From positions 1,488,001 through 1,552,000 of the forward strand of contig OY969912.1 of assembly GCA_963704505.1 (NCBI GenBank): a stretch of 64,000 bases of DNA, given 5' to 3'. Source of the stretch: VRUE01 sp963704505. GTDB taxonomy: Bacteria > Actinomycetota > Thermoleophilia > Solirubrobacterales > 70-9. Each line of letters starts with the position of its first letter. The first letter of the stretch is position 1. The position numbers and the translations under genes were made by a program. Below the pieces are notes generated by a model that searched no databases, was not told the DNA's origin, and saw only the letters and a list, made by a program, of their open reading frames with translations. This document shows positions 26,975 through 35,391 of this stretch, piece after piece.

Positions 26975-28003
26975 TTAGGCGAGGACGCTGCGGGCGGTGT
27001 CGGTGGCCGAGTCGAGGGCCGGACGCGGTGACCAGCCGAGCTGCTCGCGTGCCTTCGCGCTCGAGTAGATCTGGTGCCGACCCAGCTGCCCGATGACCGA
27101 TCGGATTCCCGGGTCGAAGACGCCGGCGAGGCGGACCAGCAGGTCGGGGAGGGTGCGCTTCGGGATCTTCTCGCCCTCCTCGCCGAGGCGCTCGCGCAGG
27201 CCGGCGGCGACCTCCGACATCCATTTGAACTCAGAGACCGCGAGGAAGCGCTCCCCGGCGGCCTCGGGTGCCTTCATCGCCCTGACCTGCAGGTCGGCGA
27301 CGTCGCGGACGTCGACGATGCTGAACCCGATCCGGGGCACCCCGGGCATTCCACCCAGCAGGCGTTCGACTACCTGAAGTGAGGAGGAGCGGCCCTCGCC
27401 GAGGACCGGGCCGAGGATTGCGCCGGGATTGACGACCGCCAGTCGCTCGGTCGCACCGCGCTCGCTCGCCAGATCCCAGGCCGCCCGCTCGGCGATCGTC
27501 TTCGATCGGGCGTACGGGGTCAGCCCGGGGTGGTCGGTGTCGGTCCAGGCGTTCTCGTCGAGGGGCCCATCGTCGGGATCGTGGCCGCCGCCGACCGCGG
27601 CGACGGAGGAGGTGATGACGACGCGCTCGACTCCGGCGTCGAGCCCGGCCCGCAGCACCCTCAGTGTGCCCTCGCGAGCGGGGACGATCAGCTCGTCGGG
27701 GTCCTTGGGCTGCGCCTGGGGGAAGGGGGAGGCGACGTGGAGGATGTGGGAGCAGTCGCGCGCCGCCGCGTCCCAGCCCTCGTCGCTGAGCAGGTCTGCG
27801 GGGAGGACCTCGAGCCGGTCGCCGACCTCGACCTCGCGGCCGATCGCGGCGCGAACCTCGGGCTCGCGGCCGAGGTCACGGACCGTGGTGCGGACGCGGT
27901 ATCCCTGCCGCAGTAGCTCCACCAGGCACCAGCCGCCGAGAAAGCCGGAGCCGCCGCTGACAAGGACCGTGGTCTTTTCGGGCTCGGCCATCCCGGTGAG
28001 CAT
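26975..28003 (-). CDS. Extended SDR, dihydroflavonol-4-reductase-like
   Basis: 342 aa. NAD(P) loop SGGSGFLGG (about 16-24), the active-site Tyr-Lys in YARSKTIAE (about 163-171), and the preceding VVITSSVAAVG strand place it with extended SDRs that reduce carbonyls of diverse small molecules (DFR/aldehyde-reductase-like). Two starts are possible: ATG at 28003 or at 27991 (MAEPEKT); neither has a clear Shine-Dalgarno sequence. It converges with the NlpC/P60-like gene (15-nt gap). Confidence 0.82.
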   Translation of the reverse strand: MLTGMAEPEKTTVLVSGGSGFLGGWCLVELLRQGYRVRTTVRDLGREPEVRAAIGREVEVGDRLEVLPADLLSDEGWDAAARDCSHILHVASPFPQAQPKDPDELIVPAREGTLRVLRAGLDAGVERVVITSSVAAVGGGHDPDDGPLDENAWTDTDHPGLTPYARSKTIAERAAWDLASERGATERLAVVNPGAILGPVLGEGRSSSLQVVERLLGGMPGVPRIGFSIVDVRDVADLQVRAMKAPEAAGERFLAVSEFKWMSEVAAGLRERLGEEGEKIPKRTLPDLLVRLAGVFDPGIRSVIGQLGRHQIYSSAKAREQLGWSPRPALDSATDTARSVLA

Positions 28004-28015
28004 ATGCCCGGGCGC

Positions 28016-29605
28016 TCAGCACGAGGCCTGAGCGCCGCGCGCGAAAGCGGCAACGTGGAAGCACGGGAGGTCCGGCAACGGCGTCACCTTCACCCTGACG
28101 ACGGCGCGGCGTGTCTTGGCGTTCCCGGCCGTGACGACGGTTCGACTGCGCAGCGTTCCACTCGCCGAATCGTCGACCTGTGCGGTGGTCACGAAGCTGT
28201 GCGATTTTTCTGGAGCGAGCTTGGCGAGGTGCCAGCAGGCGTGGGCGTCGCCCTCGGACCCCGGTGCCTGCAGCCGATCGAGACCGGCCGGGAGCGCGTT
28301 GCACACCTCGACCTGGCGAAGCGCTGCGTCGCCCTCGGAGTCGACCGTCACCCGAATTCCGATCACGCCGGATGGGCGTGCTTCGGCCGGGTTGGCGTCG
28401 ACTTCCAATCCGACCTCGGCGCCGCCCCCGTCGTGTTTCTTCTCGCTTCCGCCCTTGTCGCCGCCCTGGCTCGGAGTTTCGGCCGCGGGTGGGGTCGGCG
28501 TGGGCGGCTGCGGTGCCGGCGGTTGCGGCGGCGGAGGCGCGGGCGGTTCGAGCACCTCGGGGTCGAGCTCGATCGCGACGCTGACCGCCTGGGTCAGGTA
28601 CTGCTCGTTGGATGTCGACTCTTCGAGGGTGGCCGAGGTCGCGCCGTTGGCCAGGATTCCGTCGGCGTCGAGCAGGTCGGCGTCGAAGCCGAGCTGGTTC
28701 ACGTAGTTCGGGTTCTTTGCGGTCGAGTCGATCCCGGCAACCGAGATCGAGCTGTTGAAGATGTTTTTTTCCGGGTTGGCCGTGTCGAAGAGCGGGGTCC
28801 CTGCAAGTGAGAGCCTGTCTCCGGTCGAGCCCCGGTCGCCCTCGTATCCGACCAACCCGGCGCCGGCGGAGACCGAGCCGGCGCTGGGCGTCTCCAGTCC
28901 CCCGATCCCGATCTGCAGAGGTTCCTCCCCCTGCGAGATCGTCGCCAGGCCGTCGTAGACCCGGAGGCTCCTCGGCGGCGAGCCGGGGTCTTCGTAGGCG
29001 ACGAGCAGGGACCAGCCGGCGTAGCGGTCTTTGCCCGTTCCCGCCTGGACATCGGCGACGCCGTAGGCGCCGGCTCCGGCCGCGGCGACGATCTGGGTGA
29101 CGTCCGCGAAGCCGACGTAGGAGCCTTTGATCCCGGTGCTGTCCCGGACTTCGGCGGCGAGGGTCGCGTAGGCCGGGCTGCCGGGCGCGCGCAGCAGCAC
29201 CGTCCCGCGGGCAGCGGAAACGGGAGCGGCCGCCCCTTCTTCCCCGGCGGTCGTCCGCGCTCCGAAGAACAGGCCCGCGAAGAGAACCGTCGCACCCGGC
29301 GGCAGTGAAAGGGTCGCCTGCGACGAGTCGAAGGTGGCCGCGTCGCCGTCGACGTCCACCGTCCCCATTTTGTAGCCGTTGTTGTTCAGCGAAGGCCCCG
29401 AGGTCCCGTCCCTGGCCTGGAGACAGGCGGTTTCGGCGCCGCCGTTGTCGGGGCAGGTCATCAGCGTGTCGGCGGCGATCGTCACGTCGCCCCGGGCATT
29501 GGCGCTGAAGCGGGGCGTGAAGGGGACTTCGACCGAGGCGGAGGCAGGCGCCGCGGTCAGGGCGATCGCGGCCGAGGTTGCGAGGAGGGTCAGGAGGGCG
29601 CGCAA
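28016..29605 (-). CDS. Secreted DUF11-domain surface protein
   Basis: 529 aa. Signal peptide (LLTLLATSAAIALTAAPASA, about 5-24). Then a large beta-rich domain (about 30-330) with VLFAGLFFGA, YAGWSLLVAYEDP and NPNYVNQLGFDADLL, a module typical of actinobacterial DUF11 surface proteins. A Pro-rich spacer (PPPPQPPAPQPP, about 345-375) precedes a C-terminal DUF11 repeat (about 400-515). Such proteins are cell-wall or secreted structural proteins. The TTG at 29605 is chosen because it heads the signal peptide and AGGG lies 6 nt before it; the frame runs further upstream into the divergent gene. Confidence 0.72.
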   Translation of the reverse strand: MRALLTLLATSAAIALTAAPASASVEVPFTPRFSANARGDVTIAADTLMTCPDNGGAETACLQARDGTSGPSLNNNGYKMGTVDVDGDAATFDSSQATLSLPPGATVLFAGLFFGARTTAGEEGAAAPVSAARGTVLLRAPGSPAYATLAAEVRDSTGIKGSYVGFADVTQIVAAAGAGAYGVADVQAGTGKDRYAGWSLLVAYEDPGSPPRSLRVYDGLATISQGEEPLQIGIGGLETPSAGSVSAGAGLVGYEGDRGSTGDRLSLAGTPLFDTANPEKNIFNSSISVAGIDSTAKNPNYVNQLGFDADLLDADGILANGATSATLEESTSNEQYLTQAVSVAIELDPEVLEPPAPPPPQPPAPQPPTPTPPAAETPSQGGDKGGSEKKHDGGGAEVGLEVDANPAEARPSGVIGIRVTVDSEGDAALRQVEVCNALPAGLDRLQAPGSEGDAHACWHLAKLAPEKSHSFVTTAQVDDSASGTLRSRTVVTAGNAKTRRAVVRVKVTPLPDLPCFHVAAFARGAQASC

Positions 29606-29684
29606 GGCAATCCCTGTATCGGCACCTGGATCCCGGGCTTTAGAAGGAGGCGAAAACGCAACTGTCTGCTCTAGGAGTGCGTGA

Positions 29685-29690
29685 TAGCTT
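29685..29690 (+). promoter_or_regulatory. -10 hexamer TAGCTT, leaderless start of the 937-aa surface protein
   Basis: Six nucleotides before the ATG at 29697. Confidence 0.4.
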
Positions 29691-29696
29691 CGAGAA

Positions 29697-32510
29697 ATGT
29701 TGGGGGATTTGGCTGCGATCAAGAGGTTCGGCGCCGTCACGCTGCTCGCTTTCGCCGCGTTCCTCGGCGTCGCCTGTTCGCCGGCCTCGGCGGCGATCAC
29801 GTTCACCGAAGGGGCCGACACTGCCGAATCCTCCTTCCTGCAGTGGAACTTCGGCGACGCGAACAGCAATGTCGACTGCGTCGACGAAGCCAGGTGGAGG
29901 CCCTCGACTGCAGAAGAATTCAAAGACCGACCGCAGCTGGTCCAGAACAACGGCGCCTGTGGGTCGGCGACCGAGTTCTGGGGTGAGTCATACGGAAACG
30001 CCGACAGTCACGGGCCGACTCCGGTCGTCGTCTGCAACAAGGGCTCCTGGGAGGCTCTGAGTGCACGTACGGTCGAGGCGAACTCGACCGCACCGTGTTC
30101 GGGGGACAACCCGGTGGTCCCGGTGCGCAGCCGCTACACGTTCTTCGACACCGGCCCGGCGTCGAATTCGGTGCGGATCGAACGGCGCTGGTCGTTCGCC
30201 CCGACCCAGACCTCGGCAAACCCGGCGCAGGGAATGAGGGCGTTCGTCCCGCGGCTCTACTACCCGATCTACAACCAGGAGATCTATCCCAAAGCCGACC
30301 ACACGCTGATCACCGAGGGCGTCCAGGACACGACCCAGCGAACGGACTGGGACAAAACCTGGATCGCGATCAACGCCTTGTCGACCAACGCCGGCATCCT
30401 CCTGCTGCGAGACCCCTCCGACACGAGCCCGGCGAACCTCGTGATCGACTACGACGGCTCTTCAGGCTCCAACAACTCGGGCATCACGCTGGACAGGCCG
30501 CTGCCCGACGGCTGGAGGTCGTCGCTTCGTGAGACCGAGTTCCTCTGCTTCTACGACGCGACCACCTGGCCCGTCGCCGAACGGACGGCCACCCGGCTTC
30601 CCGACGGCTGTGCCGCGGTTGCCGTACCGGTGAGCGTGACCCCGCCGACGCTTTCCGTCGGCGCCGGAAACCCCCGCGCGGGTGAACAGTTCACGGCATC
30701 GCCGGGCGTTTGGGAAAACGCCACGGGAGCCCCGTTCGGGTACCAGTGGTCCCGTTGCCCGCTGGAAGGTTCCTGCGAAGCGATCGCGGGTGCGACCGGA
30801 ACGACCTACACCGCGACGTCGGCCGACGCCGCCGACTCGCTGAAGGTGACGGTGACCGCGACCGCGCCCGGAGGTGAAGTCGATTCGGCTGCGAGCAACG
30901 TTTCCGGCTCGATCAGCGGGCACGTCTACGAGGGCGAACCCTCGCCGGCGAAAGCCCTTACCGGCGCTCCGGTTCAGGTCTGTCGCCGCTCCGGCAGCCC
31001 GTGCCGCTCGACCGCGACGGATTCCGACGGCTTCTATGAGATCCAGGTTCCCGTCTCCGGCAAATACCGGGTTACGGCCTTCCCGCCGGCCTCCTCGAAA
31101 GCCGTCTCGCACACCCGCGCGACCGTGGCCCGCGTGAGGCCCGAAGCCGAGGCGACCGGCCAGGACGTGGTCCTTCCCCTACCGGCGCTGCCGCCGCCGG
31201 AGGTCGGGTTCAGCGGTAGTGGTGTGCGTGGAACGAGTGCCGAAGGGGTGCCGGTCGTGCACTGGCAGGAACCCTTCGTTCTCGAATACGAAACGTACAT
31301 CGTCGACGAAGTCGAAGCGAAGGTCGAATTCACCGACGGAAGCGACATCCGCTACCACCCCGACCAGCCGGTCGAAGCCAGCCCCGAAGACCCTGAAAAA
31401 GGCATCTTCAAATTTCACATCGCGCCCCTCTTCCCGAATCACGGGGCGGCGCGGATAACGATCATCGATCGTCACCCGGCGAGCGAAGCGGAAGAAGAAA
31501 AAGAACAGGAAGAAAAGGAAGAAGAAGAAGCCGAAGAAGAAGAAGAAGAACAGGAAGAAGAAGAAGAAGACGAAGAAGAAGAACAGGAAGAAGAAGAACC
31601 CGAAGAAGAAGAAACTCCCGAAGAAGAAGAACACGAAGAAGAACGGGAAGAAACCGAAGAAGAAGAAGAACAGGAAGAAGAAGAAGGCCCCGGCCCGGGC
31701 GGACCCGGCGGAGGCCCCGAAGAAATCACCTTCCCGATCTACATCGACCCGAGCGGCCTGGTCCGCACGATCGATGGGACGCCGATCACCGGAGCGACGG
31801 TCACCCTCTACCGCGCCGACAACAAGGCCGGCCCGTTCACAGTCGTTCCCGACGGCTCCGCGGTGATGTCGCCGATGAATCGTCAGAACCCCGACCTCAG
31901 CGAAGCCGATGGACACTTCGGCTGGGACGTGATCGCCGGCTTCTACAAGGTGCGCGCCGAGAAGAGCGGCTGCCACGCGCCCGGCGATGCCGCCCAGGGC
32001 TTCGTCGAAACCGACGTGCAGACGATCCCGCCGCCGGTGACCGATCTCGACATGCGCCTCGACTGCACGCCACCGCCGTCCGCGCGCCCCGCCCCGCCGC
32101 GGTTGCGCCCGACGCTGATCTTGGGACGTGCCGGCAAGATCGCCGTGTCGAAGAGCGGCGCCTTCACCGTGAAATCCGCGACGATCGGCTGCCCGGCGGA
32201 GAGCCGCTCCCCCTGCACGGCGGGGGTCAGCGTCACCGCCGTTCCACCGAAGAAGAAGAAGAAACGGCATGGGGGGGCGAGGCAGTCGAAGAAGGTCGCC
32301 GCGCTGAAGCTGGGCGCGACGACCCTCACGGTTCTCCCCGGTAAGACCCTGGCGGTCAGTGGCAAGGTTTCGGCGAGCGGCCTCGCCAAGCTCAAGTCGT
32401 CGCGCAGCCTCAAGGCGACGATCGCCGTCTCGGCGAGTGTGCCCGATGGCGAATCAGGGGCCGGGACGATCAGCGCGACGCTGACCGCACCACCCGCGCG
32501 CCGCCGGTAG
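29697..32510 (+). CDS. Large secreted multidomain protein with a poly-Glu stalk
   Basis: 937 aa. A signal peptide ends near residue 32 (SPASAA). The N-terminal domain (about 33-315) has several Trp and Cys and no recognised family. One Ig-like segment follows (about 320-400), with FGYQWSRCPLEGSCEAI and DAADSLKVTVTAT, as in other actinobacterial surface proteins. Then comes a carboxypeptidase-regulatory-like beta domain (about 405-480). Residues about 598-665 are nearly pure Glu, a rigid acidic stalk. Another regulatory-like domain (IDGTPITGATVTLYRADN, about 690-780) and a Lys-rich Ala/Ser C-terminus (KKKKKRHGG) follow. Likely a cell-surface adhesin or scaffold. Confidence 0.75.
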   Translation: MLGDLAAIKRFGAVTLLAFAAFLGVACSPASAAITFTEGADTAESSFLQWNFGDANSNVDCVDEARWRPSTAEEFKDRPQLVQNNGACGSATEFWGESYGNADSHGPTPVVVCNKGSWEALSARTVEANSTAPCSGDNPVVPVRSRYTFFDTGPASNSVRIERRWSFAPTQTSANPAQGMRAFVPRLYYPIYNQEIYPKADHTLITEGVQDTTQRTDWDKTWIAINALSTNAGILLLRDPSDTSPANLVIDYDGSSGSNNSGITLDRPLPDGWRSSLRETEFLCFYDATTWPVAERTATRLPDGCAAVAVPVSVTPPTLSVGAGNPRAGEQFTASPGVWENATGAPFGYQWSRCPLEGSCEAIAGATGTTYTATSADAADSLKVTVTATAPGGEVDSAASNVSGSISGHVYEGEPSPAKALTGAPVQVCRRSGSPCRSTATDSDGFYEIQVPVSGKYRVTAFPPASSKAVSHTRATVARVRPEAEATGQDVVLPLPALPPPEVGFSGSGVRGTSAEGVPVVHWQEPFVLEYETYIVDEVEAKVEFTDGSDIRYHPDQPVEASPEDPEKGIFKFHIAPLFPNHGAARITIIDRHPASEAEEEKEQEEKEEEEAEEEEEEQEEEEEDEEEEQEEEEPEEEETPEEEEHEEEREETEEEEEQEEEEGPGPGGPGGGPEEITFPIYIDPSGLVRTIDGTPITGATVTLYRADNKAGPFTVVPDGSAVMSPMNRQNPDLSEADGHFGWDVIAGFYKVRAEKSGCHAPGDAAQGFVETDVQTIPPPVTDLDMRLDCTPPPSARPAPPRLRPTLILGRAGKIAVSKSGAFTVKSATIGCPAESRSPCTAGVSVTAVPPKKKKKRHGGARQSKKVAALKLGATTLTVLPGKTLAVSGKVSASGLAKLKSSRSLKATIAVSASVPDGESGAGTISATLTAPPARRR
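31485..31690 (+). repeat. (GAA)n purine tract encoding the poly-Glu stalk
   Basis: About 200 bp of almost uninterrupted GAA triplets; every Glu codon is GAA although GAG dominates in neighbouring cytosolic genes. The strand is almost pure purine, prone to triplex formation and to length change by slippage in units of three. Confidence 0.85.
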
Positions 32511-32514
32511 ACAC

Positions 32515-32534
32515 ACACACCCAAAAAGGTGTGT
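32515..32534 (+). terminator. Hairpin terminator after the 937-aa gene
   Basis: Stem ACACACC / GGTGTGT with a CAAAAA loop, directly after the stop; no T-run. Confidence 0.45.
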
Positions 32535-32641
32535 CCCGCCCCGGGTCAGGGCGGTCCGCCCTGTGTCATCTGTGGTACATCAAAAAAGACACCGTTTATG
32601 GATTGACATGGCGGTGTGGGGGTGGGAGTTTGGTCACCGGG

Positions 32642-33364
32642 GTGAATTCGACCGTGCCATCAGGTTCGACATGGGCGACGGCGCTTGTGGTCGAGGGGAA
32701 AGCCGACGGATTCGAGAATCTCGGTGGCCTGCTCGAGCGCGCCGGCGTCGCATGTGCGCGGGCCGACCGCGCCACCGGGCTGCAGGCCTTCTACCGCGAG
32801 CGGCCCGACCTGGTCCTGCTCGACGTCTCGGCGCCGATCGAGGACGCCAAGCACATCCTCGACACGATTCGGGAGATCAGCGAGGCGCCGGTGATGGCGC
32901 TGTCCTCCGGGGAAGAGTCGATGGAAGCCGCACTGGCCCTGCGCATGGGCGCTGATGACTACCTCCACGACGAGTTCACGGTCGAGGAGACGCTGGCGCG
33001 AGTCGAGGCGCTGATCCGCAGGGGGTCCGGCAACGCAGGCCCCGGCCATGTCCTCTCCGATGAGTTCATCGAGGTCGACCTGCACCAACACCGTGTCTCG
33101 GCGCTCGGTTCCGAAGTCGACCTGACCCCCACCGAGTTCCGTCTGCTCGCCACCTTCATCCAGCACCCCGGCCAGGCACTGAGCCACGCCCAGCTTCTCT
33201 CGATGGCCTGGGACCACGGCTACCGCGCTTCCGATGAGGTGAAGCTCTACGTCAGTTACCTGCGCCGCAAGCTCAAGTCTGCTGCCGGTCTCGACCCCGT
33301 GGAAACACTGCGCGGGGTGGGGTACAGGTACAAGCCGCATCGCGTCGCCGAAGCTGACGGCTGA
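32642..33364 (+). CDS. Orphan OmpR-type response regulator with degenerate receiver
   Basis: 240 aa from the GTG at 32642. The receiver domain (about 13-125) keeps the phospho-acceptor Asp (D61 in VLLDVS). The acidic pair that binds Mg is lost (VVEGK instead of VVDDE), and the conserved Lys is replaced (YLHDEF instead of YLxKPF). The C-terminal winged helix is intact (LTPTEFRLLATF ... DEVKLYVSYLRRKL ... LRGVGYRY, about 155-230). No histidine kinase is nearby. It lies between surface-protein genes and may control them. The start is uncertain: TTG 32630 and GTG 32531 are in frame; a perfect TTGACA stands at about 32603-32608. Confidence 0.8.
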   Translation: MNSTVPSGSTWATALVVEGKADGFENLGGLLERAGVACARADRATGLQAFYRERPDLVLLDVSAPIEDAKHILDTIREISEAPVMALSSGEESMEAALALRMGADDYLHDEFTVEETLARVEALIRRGSGNAGPGHVLSDEFIEVDLHQHRVSALGSEVDLTPTEFRLLATFIQHPGQALSHAQLLSMAWDHGYRASDEVKLYVSYLRRKLKSAAGLDPVETLRGVGYRYKPHRVAEADG

Positions 33365-33380
33365 CAGCGCTGATGATTCG

Positions 33381-33402
33381 GTGTGAGGACTCACACAGTT
33401 TT
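33381..33402 (+). terminator. Terminator of the response-regulator gene
   Basis: GTGTGA-GGAC-TCACAC stem-loop followed by AGTTTTC, 17 nt after the stop. Confidence 0.5.
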
Positions 33403-33430
33403 CATTCGAGGATCCTTCTGAGAACACACG

Positions 33431-33450
33431 GGCGCTGTCGAAAAAGCGCC
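33431..33450 (+). promoter_or_regulatory. Hairpin abutting the start codon of the collagen-like gene
   Basis: GGCGCT-N8-AGCGCC ends one nucleotide before the ATG at 33452, in the place of a Shine-Dalgarno sequence. It could limit translation or end transcription. Confidence 0.35.
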
Positions 33451-33451
33451 T

Positions 33452-34188
33452 ATGAATATCTCCCGAAGCGCCGTGTCGGTCCTGCTCCTCGTCCTCATCC
33501 TCGCGGTCGCCCTGGTCGCCCCGGGGGGTGCCGGCGCCGCGGGTTCCAAGTCATACACCCGCAAGGGCGTGATCAAGGCCTGTTTCACGGCCAAGGGCGC
33601 CAGCAAGGGAACGCTTCGGATCGTCCGCTCGGGCCAGCGCTGCCGGCGCGGTGAGCGCAAGGTCTCCTGGAGCACCGCCGCGCGACCCGGCCCGCAGGGT
33701 GCGACGGGTGAGGCCGGGCGGAGCGGCACGCCGGGGGCAGCCGGAACCCCGGGTGCGGCCGGAGAGCGCGGCGCCGAAGGAGTTCAGGGGCCGATCGACG
33801 GGACGCTGAAAGCCCTGATCGACGCACAAAAACTCGAGCTCGACGAACTCACGAAACGTTTGAAATCGAGCGAAGAACTGCTCACCACGGTCGCCAAAAA
33901 CGCGGCGAAACTCGAAGGGATCACCCTGGTGCAGCTCGAAGCGACGATCGCCAACGCGAACAAACTCGCCGGCTTCACCGCCGACGACTGGGCGAAACGG
34001 TCGACGCGGCGCTCTCGAGCCTGCCGAAACTCGAAGCCCTCTGCGATCGGACCGAACTGCTCACGGTTCAGTCGAACACCCAGCTCGCGGTCTTCGGCGG
34101 GATCCAGCTCAGTGGCCTGATCCCGGTCAACCTCGGCCTGACGATCCCGGCGCTGCCCTCATCGCTCGCGCCCTTCGCCTGTGAATAG
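33452..34188 (+). pseudogene. Secreted collagen-like protein, frameshifted
   Basis: A signal peptide (VLLLVLILAVALVAPGGAGA, about 10-29) and a Cys-containing head are followed by about eleven collagen-like Gly-X-Y triplets (about 76-109) and a helical region (IDAQKLELDELTKRLKSSEE). Near 33991 the reading frame breaks: the original frame runs to a meaningless Arg/Ser-rich end at 34120. The -1 frame continues sensibly with GETVDAALSSLPKLEALC and FGGIQLSGLIPVNLGLTIPA to the TAG at 34186-34188. One missing G in the TGGGCG run at 33989-33994 explains it. This may be a sequencing error, a recent mutation or phase variation. Confidence 0.7.
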
Positions 34189-34786
34189 GGCGGGGGCGAG
34201 GCGGCCCGACCACCGGCTCCACGTCAGCCTGGCGTTGACGATGCTGATCGCCGCCGGCGGGCTCTGGCTCTCCCAGGTCAACCCGTCGAGCGCCGCGACC
34301 GCGACCAACACCCAATCGGTCTCGGCGACGATCACCAACTCGATCTCGTGGGGGACCGCGGCGACCTGCATCCAGAGCACCGGCGCCGCCGCCTTCGGCT
34401 CCCTCTCTCCGGGCGCGTCGGCGAGCGCCCCCGGAGGCCTCGCGGTCTACACGGGCTGCATCACCTCCAACTCCAAATGGGGCGTGACGGCGACGATGAC
34501 GACCGCGCCGACCGCGGGAAGCGAACCGATCGCCGCCAAAAACTTCCGCGCCGAAGTCGCGACCGGCCCCGTGGGCGGGACGGTGGGATGCCCGACCGGA
34601 AACTCTGCCTCGACCTGCACCCTCAACAACGCCTCGGTCCCACTCGTGTCCGAAGCACCGGCGACCCCGCTGATCGGAACCATCCTTACCAACGGCTTCA
34701 CCTATGCCTACAAGCTGAACGTCCCGGAAAACCAGCCGGCCGGCAGCTACACGGGCGGCGTCATCACCCTCACCGCGTCCAACTGA
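34181..34786 (+). CDS. Secreted WxL-like surface protein
   Basis: 201 aa. Signal peptide (LALTMLIAAGGLWLSQVNPSSA, about 17-38), then a beta-sandwich-like domain with two or more Cys pairs. The motif SKWGVTATMTT and the C-terminal pattern PAGSYTGGVITLTAS resemble the end of WxL cell-wall-binding domains (PAGTYTGT-x-TWTL), though the second WxL is not exact. The GTG at 34181 overlaps the stop of the restored collagen-like frame by 8 nt, and its stop overlaps the next start (TGATG), so the three form one operon. The nearby DUF916-like gene (35385-36263) supports a WxL-type surface complex. Assignment is tentative. Confidence 0.6.
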   Translation: MNRAGARRPDHRLHVSLALTMLIAAGGLWLSQVNPSSAATATNTQSVSATITNSISWGTAATCIQSTGAAAFGSLSPGASASAPGGLAVYTGCITSNSKWGVTATMTTAPTAGSEPIAAKNFRAEVATGPVGGTVGCPTGNSASTCTLNNASVPLVSEAPATPLIGTILTNGFTYAYKLNVPENQPAGSYTGGVITLTASN

Positions 34787-35391
34787 TGTCGACGCCCCGC
34801 TGGCACAGCGAGGCGTCGGTACCCGCCTACGACGAGAGCGTCGCTCGTTACGTCCTGCTGGCGCTCGTGTTGCTGCTGGCGGCGGGCGGCGTTCTATTCA
34901 TCTCCTTCGGCGGCAGCCCCCCGGACCGCCTCGAAGGCCGGCTCGTCGCACAGCCGCGCCCCGCCCCGGCGCCGCGGGTCGAAACCCGATCGCTCGCGCC
35001 GGGCGCGTCGGCTCTGATCGCCGGAGCGCGCTTCGAGGTCACGGTCCCGCCGCGCGGAGCCTGGTCGAAATTCCTCCGGCCCGCGCCGAGGGGCAAACGC
35101 TGGGCGCTCGCCACGGTCCGCGTCGTCAACGTCGAGCGGGAGCACTTCAATCCGGGCCTGATCGACTACCTCCTCGGCAGCCAGGGACGTCTCTACGGCC
35201 CGGCGAAGTCGGCGACGATCGGCGGCTCGGGCCTCGGTCGGGCCGCCGGGCTTCCGGCCGGTGGGCAGGCGGTCGAGCGCCTTGCTTTCCAGGTGCCGAG
35301 CGGTTCCGCCCGGCCGGTCCTGCGGTTCCAGCCCTCTCCGACCCGGGCGCTCGAAGTCCGAGTGCCGCTCGGCGGCCGCTCGGCTCAGTAG
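34786..35391 (+). CDS. Membrane-anchored DUF4352-like protein
   Basis: 201 aa. One N-terminal membrane helix (YVLLALVLLLAAGGVLFISF, about 22-41) anchors an extracytoplasmic beta-domain. That domain begins with ALIAGARFEVTV, continues KRWALATVRVVNVERE, and ends AVERLAFQVPSGSARPVLRFQP. This is the order of features in DUF4352/telokin-like immunoprotective lipoprotein domains. The ATG overlaps the upstream stop (TGATG). It converges with the DUF916-like gene with a 7-nt overlap. Confidence 0.6.
   Translation: MSTPRWHSEASVPAYDESVARYVLLALVLLLAAGGVLFISFGGSPPDRLEGRLVAQPRPAPAPRVETRSLAPGASALIAGARFEVTVPPRGAWSKFLRPAPRGKRWALATVRVVNVEREHFNPGLIDYLLGSQGRLYGPAKSATIGGSGLGRAAGLPAGGQAVERLAFQVPSGSARPVLRFQPSPTRALEVRVPLGGRSAQ

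Noticed and set aside
28699..29295. Minus-strand Arg-rich frame inside the DUF11 gene
   Set aside because: Shifted reading of the same DNA; the DUF11 protein in the other frame has signal peptide and domains.
31179..32270. Minus-strand frame with a long Phe-rich stretch
   Set aside because: It is simply the complement of the (GAA)n tract (TTC = Phe) and has no start signal or homology.
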